Positions 57,502-64,000 of a stretch of 64,000 bases of DNA are shown one piece after another. This stretch comes from Achromobacter spanius (GTDB taxonomy: Bacteria; Pseudomonadota; Gammaproteobacteria; Burkholderiales; Burkholderiaceae_B). Below the pieces are notes generated by a model, which saw only the letters and a program-made list of their open reading frames with translations, was not told the DNA's origin and did no database searches. The DNA lies in contig NZ_CP025030.1 in the NCBI RefSeq assembly GCF_002812705.1, forward strand, positions 5,456,001 through 5,520,000, given 5' to 3'. Within the stretch, counting starts at the first letter, position 1. Each line of letters begins with the position of its first letter. The position numbers and the translations under genes are program-made.

Positions 57502-58285
57502 GACGGGACAATCCTCCAGAAACATCGATGTGGCCGCCGGTGGTGTATGCCGCCAAGGGCGAGGCCAGGAAACAGATTGCGTTGGCGGCCTCAACCGGGT
57601 CGCCCAGGCGCGCAAGGGGGATGCCCTTGTCAGCCGCCAGCCGGGCGGTCCATGCCGCCCAGTCCAGGGACTTGTCGTCGCGCGCGTCGAAGCGGCGACG
57701 CCATTGGCCTGAATCCACCAGGCCCAACAGCACCGCGTTGACGCGGACGCCAAAAGGCGCGAACTCGGTCGCCAGGGAACGGACCAGGTTGTGCACCCCG
57801 GCACGCGCGGCCGACGTGGCCACCATGTGCGGTTCAGGCTGCAGCGCCAGCAAAGAATTCACGCAGACGATGGCGGGCGCGGGCGCTGCCTTCAACTGCG
57901 GTAAAAAGGCGCGCGTGGGGTGGATGACCGAGAAGAACTTCAAGCGCAGTTCTTCGTGCCAGGCGCCGTCGTCGGTGGTGGCGAAGGTAGACACCCTGCC
58001 CTGGCCGGCGTTATTGACCAGCACGCTGGCGGGGCCCCACCGCGCCTGGACCTCGTTCGCGAAAGTGGCCATCTGGCTGGGGTCCAGCACATCGCATTGC
58101 ACGGCCAGCAGCCGTGCGTCGGGCCATTGTTCCGTTAGCCGCGCGCGCGCGTCGGCCAGGCGTTGTGCGTCACGCCCGCAGAAGGCGACAGCCGCGCCCG
58201 CGTCCAGCAGGCGCCGCACGGTTGCCAGGCCAATGCCCGACGAGCCGCCCGTCACCACCGCCACCTTGTTTTTCAACTGCCACAT
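57494..58285 (-). CDS. SDR-family oxidoreductase with altered active site
   Basis: A 263-residue short-chain dehydrogenase: Rossmann TGGSSGIGLATVRRLLDAG, NNAG (VLVNNAGQGRV), and Ser in VCVNSLLALQP. The usual YxxxK is replaced by EPHMVATSAARAG, so the catalytic Tyr and Lys are missing, as in a subgroup I recall with HMVATSAAR. It may have low or different activity. It lies between another SDR and the ThDP gene. Confidence 0.8.
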   Translation of the reverse strand: MWQLKNKVAVVTGGSSGIGLATVRRLLDAGAAVAFCGRDAQRLADARARLTEQWPDARLLAVQCDVLDPSQMATFANEVQARWGPASVLVNNAGQGRVSTFATTDDGAWHEELRLKFFSVIHPTRAFLPQLKAAPAPAIVCVNSLLALQPEPHMVATSAARAGVHNLVRSLATEFAPFGVRVNAVLLGLVDSGQWRRRFDARDDKSLDWAAWTARLAADKGIPLARLGDPVEAANAICFLASPLAAYTTGGHIDVSGGLSRHA

Positions 58286-58309
58286 AAGTCGTTCCGTCTT
58301 TTTTTAAGG

Positions 58310-59092
58310 TCAGTGCATTACCATGCCGCCGTTCACGGCCAGCAACTGCCCGGTCATGAAGCGCGACAGGTCCGACAGGCAAAAGGCCACCGTGCCGCAC
58401 AAGTCAGCGGGCACCTGCTCGCGTGCAATGGCGCGCTGATTGCGGTAGAGCTCATGGCGCGCGGCCGGCACGTAGTCGGTGGCTTCCACGCGCGTCAGGC
58501 CCGGGGCGATCGTGTTGACCGTGATGTTGTCCGCGCCCAGTTCGCGCGCCAGCGAGCGGCTCATGCTGATCAACGCGCCCTTGCTGGCCACGTAGGCCAG
58601 CAGCTTGGGCGCGCCCCATAGCGCCGTGTCGGACGCAATGTTGACGATGCTGCCCCGGCCGCTGACGCGCAACGCCGGCAGGCAGGCCGTGGTCATCAAC
58701 CAGGTGCCGCGCACATTGACTTCCATGACGCTGTCCCACAGCGCCACGTCCAGCTCTTCGGCCAGGCGTCCGCCGGAATGGGTGATGGATGCGTTGTTCA
58801 CCAGGCCGTCCAAGCCGCCCAAGGCGCGCACCGCGTCGTGGGCGCAGCGCAGGCAGGAGTCGGGGTCGCGCAGATCCGCCAGGAACGCATCCACGCGCAG
58901 GCCGGCGCTGCGCAGGCGGGTAGCCTGCTGGTCCAGTTCCCGGCCCAATACGTCAACCATCGCGATCTGCGCGCCGGCTTGCGCCAGATATTCCGTAAAC
59001 GCCAGGCCCAGCCCGCGAGCCGCGCCCGTCACTAGAATGCGGCGGCCGTCCAACGAGAGCGGGGGCAAGCTGTGAGTGTTGGCCTCAGACAT
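58310..59092 (-). CDS. SDR-family dehydrogenase
   Basis: A 260-residue short-chain dehydrogenase. Rossmann motif TGAARGLGLAFTEYLAQAG, NNAS, catalytic Ser in SIVNIASDTALW, and YVASKGALISM supplying Tyr and Lys (YxxxK intact). As the gene directly after the Rieske oxygenase, with an 8-base overlap, it is the likely cis-dihydrodiol dehydrogenase or alcohol dehydrogenase of the pathway. Confidence 0.9.
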   Translation of the reverse strand: MSEANTHSLPPLSLDGRRILVTGAARGLGLAFTEYLAQAGAQIAMVDVLGRELDQQATRLRSAGLRVDAFLADLRDPDSCLRCAHDAVRALGGLDGLVNNASITHSGGRLAEELDVALWDSVMEVNVRGTWLMTTACLPALRVSGRGSIVNIASDTALWGAPKLLAYVASKGALISMSRSLARELGADNITVNTIAPGLTRVEATDYVPAARHELYRNQRAIAREQVPADLCGTVAFCLSDLSRFMTGQLLAVNGGMVMH

Positions 59093-60143
59093 GTGCGGCC
59101 TGCGCGTTTGCTTGAGCGTTTGGCAGACCTTCGACCTGCGCTTCGGCCTGCGCTTCCGCCTGCACTTCGGCCTCGGCGCGCCGCTGCAGGATGCGCCGCA
59201 CGCGCGTGATGCCGACGTCATGCTGATAAAGAGTCTCGTGCTTGCGCGCGTCGGGCGCCATGCTTTCCAGCACGAGGCGGTCTTGCTCCAGCACTTCCCA
59301 ATGCAGGCCTTCAAGCCGATTGCGGTACAGAAAGCGCCACACGTCGCGCTGCCAACCCTGCACGCGCCGCGTGCGCCAGAAGAAGACCTGGCAGTGGTTC
59401 TCGTCCACGGGGGTGGCGTAACCCACGATGCCGAACTCACCGCCCGGGCCAAATCGCTTCTTGTAGGGGATGGACAGGCGCAGCCACATCGAATCGGTTT
59501 CGCCGAACTCGACCCAGTCGAAGTTCACGCCCGACTGATTGCTCTTTTCGAAGATCAGGCCCGTGTCGGTTTCGCGGATGGCCATCTGCGCCTGCTTGTC
59601 GCCTTCGGCCATCGAATGCGACGCCGCGTGCAGGTAGGCGCCGTGCATCGGGTCCATGACGTTGTCGATGGCATAGCGGTAATTGCAGGCCCATTGCGCG
59701 GTACACAAAAAGTGCGCGTGCTCGGGGCAGTCCAGTTCGTCCGGCAGGCTGAGCGCCGGCGCCGGCCCCTGGCCGAACCACAGGAATACCGCCCCCGCCG
59801 CCACGCGCACGGGGTAGGACTTCACACAGCTACGGCCTTCCAGCGGGCACTGGCTGACGGCCGGCACGCTTTTGACCTGGCCATCGCCCCCCACTTCCAC
59901 GCCGTGATACCAGCACGCCACGCGGTCACCCAGGTTCCAGCCCATGGACAGGCGTGCGCCACGGTGCGGGCAGCGGTCTTCCAGCGCGCGGACGTTGCCT
60001 TGCGTGTCGCGCCACAGCACGATGTTCTGGCCCAGGCGCGTGATGCCCAGCGGCGCGCCGCCCACGGCCCATTGCGCGGCGACCGGATACCAGTAATTGC
60101 GCAGGCCCTGATTCAGGCGGTTTTCTATCCGTTGCGATGTCAT
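59085..60143 (-). CDS. Rieske-type aromatic oxygenase (VanA-like)
   Basis: A 352-residue single-component-type oxygenase alpha subunit. Rieske ligands are in CPHRGARL (near residue 59) and CWYHG (near 78). The mononuclear iron facial triad is expected in NVMDPMHGAYLHAASH. The C-terminal 25 residues are a low-complexity run of EAQAEAQ-like repeats. The VanB-type reductase of the cluster is its partner. It may hydroxylate or O-demethylate an aromatic acid; the substrate is unknown. Confidence 0.9.
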   Translation of the reverse strand: MTSQRIENRLNQGLRNYWYPVAAQWAVGGAPLGITRLGQNIVLWRDTQGNVRALEDRCPHRGARLSMGWNLGDRVACWYHGVEVGGDGQVKSVPAVSQCPLEGRSCVKSYPVRVAAGAVFLWFGQGPAPALSLPDELDCPEHAHFLCTAQWACNYRYAIDNVMDPMHGAYLHAASHSMAEGDKQAQMAIRETDTGLIFEKSNQSGVNFDWVEFGETDSMWLRLSIPYKKRFGPGGEFGIVGYATPVDENHCQVFFWRTRRVQGWQRDVWRFLYRNRLEGLHWEVLEQDRLVLESMAPDARKHETLYQHDVGITRVRRILQRRAEAEVQAEAQAEAQVEGLPNAQANAQAAHV

Positions 60144-60204
60144 GGTCAACAACCCCTTAAATAGGAGGGATGGCGGCGGAGCGAGCCCTGCCCGCGAAGT
60201 GAGG

Positions 60205-60531
60205 TCAAGCGCCAAGCCGGCGCATTTCTTCCAGAAAGCCCGCTTCGGTCCAGGGCTCGCCGTCCGGCGCGCGCAGGGCCAGGGCATTGAGGCTTGCGAC
60301 GACGTCCGCGGGCGTCTCGGCGCCACCGTCGAAGGCCGCTTCCAGGGCGTCTCCCAGCGCGTTTTCGTAGGCGGTCGGTGCCAGGGCGCGGGTTTGCCAT
60401 ATCTGGTTCGGCGCGGAGCCCGGACGCTCAATCTCGCCCTTGCCGGCGGCATGCTCGATATCCGGCGGCGCCCAGGGCTTGAGGTGCGGATTGAAGGACA
60501 GCGGAGCGGCGAGCGGCGGGGGCAATGACAT
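60205..60531 (-). CDS. Small recombinase-like HTH protein of the oxygenase operon
   Basis: A 108-residue protein starting MSLPPPLAAPLSFNPHLKPW, with AYENALGDALEAAFDGGAE and DGEPWTEAGFLEEMRRLG. The last 55 residues resemble the recombinase-like helix-turn-helix domain of proteins that accompany Rieske oxygenases. Its function is not known. It is the first gene of the operon and starts with GGAG seven bases upstream. Confidence 0.62.
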   Translation of the reverse strand: MSLPPPLAAPLSFNPHLKPWAPPDIEHAAGKGEIERPGSAPNQIWQTRALAPTAYENALGDALEAAFDGGAETPADVVASLNALALRAPDGEPWTEAGFLEEMRRLGA

Positions 60532-60659
60532 GGCGTTCTCCGATGACAATAAGGTTATTTTGTCTCATATATAAAACAACGTTTTCTATATGGACGAATT
60601 ATCGCCACCAATGCCCGACCCGGCATCCGGGATATCCCTAGACGCGATGCTTTTCAGAC
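60532..60659. promoter_or_regulatory. Divergent promoter region of oxygenase operon and IclR gene
   Basis: A 128-bp AT-rich gap between divergent genes. It contains AAAAC-AAC-GTTTT (60573-60585), a plausible IclR-type dyad. Exact promoters cannot be assigned with confidence. Confidence 0.5.
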
Positions 60660-61544
60660 ATGTACGAGTCGACCCCGTTTGCGCATGAGCTGCGGTACTC
60701 TGTCGTCGCCAATTTTTGGAATACCGCCCTGGAGCACGAATTGACCGACCTCGACACCAGCGAGACCCCGTCCGACCGCTATGCCGTTCCCGCGCTGGAG
60801 CGCGGCCTGCTGCTGCTTTGCGAGTTCAGCAGGAACGACAGAACGTTGACGGCGCCCGAACTGGCCCGGCGGCTGTCGATTCCGCGTTCCACCGTGTTTC
60901 GCCTGCTGACCACGCTGGAGCGCATGGGTTTCGTGCGCAAGGTGGAATCGGGCACCGCGTACCGGCTGGACATGGGCGTGTTGCGCCTGGGCTTCGAATA
61001 TCTGGCGTCGCTGGAACTGACCGAGCTGGGCGGTCCGCTGCTGGAGAAGCTGCGCGATGCAACCGGCCTGCCGTCCAACCTGGTGGTGCGCGACGGGCAG
61101 TCGGTGGTAGTGGTGGCCAAGTCTTCCGCGCCCACGCCGTTTGTCAGCACGGTGTACGTGGGCACGCGCCTGCCCGCGCATTCCACGTCATTGGGACGCG
61201 CGCTGCTCTGTGATCTGACGCTGGACGAACTGCGCGCTCTGTATCCGGAAACACCGCTCCAGGGCTTTACGCCGCGCACCCCGGCCACGGTGGAAGCGCT
61301 GCATGACATGCTGCGGCAGGACGCCGCGCGGGGTTATGTGCAAGACACCGGGTTCTTTGAAGCCGCCATCGCGAGCGTGGTCGCACCTGTGCGCGATCAG
61401 AGCGGCCGCATTGCCGCCGCCATCGGCGTGACGATTCCCGCCGCGCAGTTGGAAAGCGGCAGCCTGGACCAGGACGCCATCGTGGCCGCCGTGCGGCAAA
61501 GCGCGGCGGCCTTGTCGGGCTTGCTGGATCACGCGCCGGGCTGA
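60660..61544 (+). CDS. IclR-family transcriptional regulator
   Basis: A 294-residue regulator. After a 40-residue non-conserved lead, VPALERGLLLLCEF starts the winged helix, with LARRLSIPRSTVFRLLTTLE; the effector domain follows with RDGQSVVVVAKSS, STSLGRALLCDL and GYVQDTGFFEAAI. It is divergent from the aromatic operon and most likely controls it in response to substrate. The early Met at 60660 is used; a shorter form starting near codon 30 is possible. Confidence 0.9.
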   Translation: MYESTPFAHELRYSVVANFWNTALEHELTDLDTSETPSDRYAVPALERGLLLLCEFSRNDRTLTAPELARRLSIPRSTVFRLLTTLERMGFVRKVESGTAYRLDMGVLRLGFEYLASLELTELGGPLLEKLRDATGLPSNLVVRDGQSVVVVAKSSAPTPFVSTVYVGTRLPAHSTSLGRALLCDLTLDELRALYPETPLQGFTPRTPATVEALHDMLRQDAARGYVQDTGFFEAAIASVVAPVRDQSGRIAAAIGVTIPAAQLESGSLDQDAIVAAVRQSAAALSGLLDHAPG

Positions 61545-61615
61545 TCGGCGACCCGCAGGTTCACGGATCGGCGACCGGGCGCCTGCTTCATGCCCTGCTC
61601 GTGACCCGGCGTGGC

Positions 61616-62542
61616 TTACACGGCCGGTGCGCGGGCCTTCTCCGACATCCGACCGTACGAAATCAACATCGAGGCCAGTGCCTGCGCGGCCGGCGCCAAG
61701 GGCACCGCCGCGCGCTGCACCACGCACAGATCGGAATACGGAATCGGCTCGGCGATGTCCAGGGCCGATAACTTGTATTCGAAGCCGCTTTGCTGCAAGA
61801 CGAATTCGGGCCCCAGGAACAGGAAGTCCGAACTCGTGATCAGGTTCAGCGTGTCCAGCAAGGACTCCACCGAGATCGCGATGTTTGGCTCGGGCAAGCC
61901 GTTCAGCTTGAACCAGTCGCCCAGGCGGTTCGACGGCGTGCCTTCCTCGCCCAAGCGGGCGGTATTCACCCAGTCGCTGCCCACCAGTTCCCGAATCGAC
62001 GTTGCCGGCCTGAGCGGGTGCCCCTTGCGGCACAGGATGCGCGGCCGGGAGGCGGTGAGCCGATCACTGCGCAAGTCCGTCATGTCGCTGCGCTTGGACA
62101 CCAAGGTCACGGCGAAGTCCAGCCTGCCTTCGCGTATGCCCGACAGCAAGGTTGTGGACGGCCCGCTGGCCACATGCACGCTGACGGCGGGATGCTGGTC
62201 ACGCAACTGCGCAATGCACTGGGGCAGGAAGCGCGCGAACGCCTCGGATGACGCGCCGACATTCAGGCGCCCGCTCAACTGTCCTCGCAAGGACTGAAAG
62301 TCCTGCTCTGCGCGCTCGCATTCGCCCAGGATGATGCGGGCGCGCGCCAGCAAGGTATTGCCGTGATTGGTCAGCACGATGCCGCTATTGGCGCGCACGA
62401 ACAGCGACGCGCCCAGGCTTTGCTCCAGCCGGCGAACCTGTTTGGTCAGCCCGCTTTGCGCTACATCCAGCGAACGGGCTCCCGCCCGAATGCTGCCGTG
62501 CTCGACGACGGCCAGGAAGGCCTTGAGTTGGTCCAGAGTCAT
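61616..62542 (-). CDS. LysR-family transcriptional regulator
   Basis: A 308-residue LysR regulator: MTLDQLKAFLAVVEHGSIRA, SLDVAQSGLTKQVRRLEQSL, then the effector domain (residues 90-300). It is divergent from the carboxymuconolactone-decarboxylase-family gene and aldehyde dehydrogenase at 62666, which it probably activates. The 123-bp gap is AT-rich. Confidence 0.9.
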   Translation of the reverse strand: MTLDQLKAFLAVVEHGSIRAGARSLDVAQSGLTKQVRRLEQSLGASLFVRANSGIVLTNHGNTLLARARIILGECERAEQDFQSLRGQLSGRLNVGASSEAFARFLPQCIAQLRDQHPAVSVHVASGPSTTLLSGIREGRLDFAVTLVSKRSDMTDLRSDRLTASRPRILCRKGHPLRPATSIRELVGSDWVNTARLGEEGTPSNRLGDWFKLNGLPEPNIAISVESLLDTLNLITSSDFLFLGPEFVLQQSGFEYKLSALDIAEPIPYSDLCVVQRAAVPLAPAAQALASMLISYGRMSEKARAPAV

Positions 62543-62665
62543 AGCGTTTACGCCGAAAACCTTTGGTTATCGTGATGGCTTTTTTTGCATCTTACGCCAT
62601 CCCCCTCGGCTTCCTACACTGGCCTCACCGATTCTTGATCACGACCCTAATCTGGTGAGACGACC

Positions 62666-63058
62666 TTGAGCAAAGACCTATTTTCGCGCGGCGAAGAAAT
62701 CCGTAACGAAGTCCTGGGCGCAGCCTATGTGAGCAATTCTGCTGCCGCCACCGATGCATTCAGCGAACCGATGCGCGCCTTCGCCATCCGCAACCTGTGG
62801 GGCGACATCTGGGACCGCCCGGGCCTTGACCGCCGCGCCCGCAGCCTGGTCAACCTGGGCATGCTGGCCGCGCTGAACCGCCCAAACGAACTGAAGATCC
62901 ATATCCGAGGCGCGCTGAACAACGGCCTGACCCGTGAGGAAATCGGCGAAGTCTTCCTGCAATCCGCGCTGTACTGCGGCGTGCCCACCGGCAGCGAATG
63001 CACACGCATCGCCAAGCAGTTGTTCGCCGAACTCGACGCCGAAGCGGCCAAGCCGTGA
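62666..63058 (+). CDS. Carboxymuconolactone decarboxylase-family protein
   Basis: A 130-residue all-helical protein with RSLVNLGMLAALNRPNELKI, NGLTREEIGEVFLQSALYCG and VPTGSECTRIA, matching gamma-carboxymuconolactone decarboxylase (PcaC) and related enzymes. PcaC acts in the protocatechuate branch, but the family is broad. It begins with TTG (MSKDLFS after GGTGAGA), and the aldehyde dehydrogenase gene overlaps its stop (GTGA). Confidence 0.85.
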   Translation: MSKDLFSRGEEIRNEVLGAAYVSNSAAATDAFSEPMRAFAIRNLWGDIWDRPGLDRRARSLVNLGMLAALNRPNELKIHIRGALNNGLTREEIGEVFLQSALYCGVPTGSECTRIAKQLFAELDAEAAKP

Positions 63059-64000
63059 CCCGCGTGTCCGCTATTCCAAAGGTGGCGACCGTGAAGCCTT
63101 ATTCAGAAATCGTCCAACAACTGCTGGCGCAGTTGCTCGGCCCGGATCCGAAGATCGGGTCGTATGTCCATGGCGCCCTGCTGGCGGGCGATGGCGAGCC
63201 CATCATCATCACCAACCCCGCCGACGAAACCACGCTGTTCCGCTACGCCGACGCCAGCCCGCCGCAGGTGGACGCGGCCTTGCAAAGCAGCCAGTCGGGC
63301 TTTCTGGCCTGGGCCGCGCTATCCGCCCAGCGTCGTGGCGAACTGCTGATGGCGCTGTCGCAGGCAGCGAACCAGGTTGCCGACCCGCTGGCGCGTCTGG
63401 AAGCCGCCAGCACCGGCAAAGCCATCAAGGGTTGCCGGGCGCAATTGACGGCCGTTGCCGAGACGTTTCGCTATTACGCGGGCTGGACCGACAAGTTCGG
63501 CGGCAATGTGGTGCCGGTGCCGGGCGGCCAGTTGAACTACACGCTGCGCGAACCGCTGGGCGTGGTGTTTGCCATCATGCCGTGGAATTCGCCCCTGTAC
63601 CTGGCTGCATGGAACATTGCGCCGGCCCTGGCAACGGGCAACGCCGTCCTGATCAAGCCCTCGGAGCTGACACCCTTGTCGTCGCTGGTGCTGGCCCATC
63701 TGGCGGTGCAGGTCGGCTTTCCGCCCGGGGTGATCAATGTGCTCAACGGGCTGGGGCAAACGATAGGCGAGCCCGTCATTGCGCATGACCACATCAAGAA
63801 GATCGTCTTCGTAGGGTCGGCGGGCACGGGCCGCAAGGTCAACACGCAAGCCGCCAAGCGGCCGATTTCCTGCCTGCTGGAGCTGGGCGGTAAATCGGCA
63901 AACATCGTGTTCCAGGACGCCGACCGCAAGGCGGCGGTGAACGCCGCCGTGGTGGCGGCTTTTGCGAACACCGGGCAAAACTGCGCGGCCGGCTCGCGCT
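63055..64000 (+). CDS. Aldehyde dehydrogenase, 3' end beyond the window
   Basis: Open frame from GTG 63055 (overlapping the preceding stop as GTGA) to the window end, about 315 residues. It reads IMPWNSPLYLAAWNIAPALA, GSAGTGRKVN, ELGGKSANIVF (catalytic Glu) and NTGQNCAAGSR with the nucleophile Cys close to the end. The N-terminal 50 residues before the domain are unusual in length. It is translationally coupled to the decarboxylase-family gene. The C-terminus is not visible. Confidence 0.88.
   Translation, partial: MTRVSAIPKVATVKPYSEIVQQLLAQLLGPDPKIGSYVHGALLAGDGEPIIITNPADETTLFRYADASPPQVDAALQSSQSGFLAWAALSAQRRGELLMALSQAANQVADPLARLEAASTGKAIKGCRAQLTAVAETFRYYAGWTDKFGGNVVPVPGGQLNYTLREPLGVVFAIMPWNSPLYLAAWNIAPALATGNAVLIKPSELTPLSSLVLAHLAVQVGFPPGVINVLNGLGQTIGEPVIAHDHIKKIVFVGSAGTGRKVNTQAAKRPISCLLELGGKSANIVFQDADRKAAVNAAVVAAFANTGQNCAAGSR

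Overview
The window looks like a chromosome segment of a high-GC betaproteobacterium of the Alcaligenaceae, most likely Achromobacter or a close Bordetella relative. This is inferred from gene content: several tripartite-tricarboxylate (Bug) binding proteins, a fimbrial cluster and two-partner secretion pair of Bordetella type, many LysR/IclR/GntR-controlled catabolic clusters, and Alcaligenaceae-style prophage genes. No species-level marker is visible.

Layout. 70-2365: a beta-propeller protein and an AhpD-family protein. 2456-20538: a compact phage-derived cluster encoding a complete contractile tail (neck terminator, sheath, tube, frameshifting chaperone, tape measure, baseplate, fibre), a lysis cassette (holin, lysin, nested Rz/Rz1) and lambda-like control genes (LexA-type repressor, YdaS/Cro-like protein, two replication-type genes, a late regulator). 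No capsid, portal, terminase or intact integrase gene is present, so this is best read as a headless prophage, a candidate SOS-controlled R-type tailocin. Its fibre 3' end faces a diverged, inverted second fibre end across a 15-bp perfect inverted repeat, as in fibre-switching segments. 20653-21102: a DUF2383 protein. 21310-24392: a 3-kb islet between 35-bp direct repeats of the tRNA-His 3' end, holding a scrambled lysis-gene relic, a low-GC methyltransferase-like cargo gene and a decayed integrase C-terminus next to the intact tRNA-His.

24615-36723: cardiolipin synthase, then CoA-linked and carboxylate catabolism genes (enoyl-CoA hydratase, class III CoA-transferase, two Bug proteins, hydroxyisobutyrate-type dehydrogenase, MFS transporter, GntR regulator, GGT-family hydrolase). 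36814-38293: a divergent RcsB-like response regulator and a stand-alone Hpt protein around a 10-bp perfect inverted repeat. 38485-43045: a TpsB/TpsA two-partner secretion pair. 43175-49280: a chaperone-usher fimbrial operon with two chaperones. 49612-60531: a long minus-strand aromatic-catabolism cluster (Rieske oxygenase and VanB-type reductase, two SDRs, ThDP enzyme, aldehyde dehydrogenase, VOC dioxygenase, porin with a G9 tract, MFS transporter), divergent from an IclR regulator. 61616-64000: a LysR regulator divergent from a carboxymuconolactone-decarboxylase-family gene and an aldehyde dehydrogenase cut off by the window end.

All identifications come from reading motifs and protein character in the given sequence; no database search was run, and family names come from recall.
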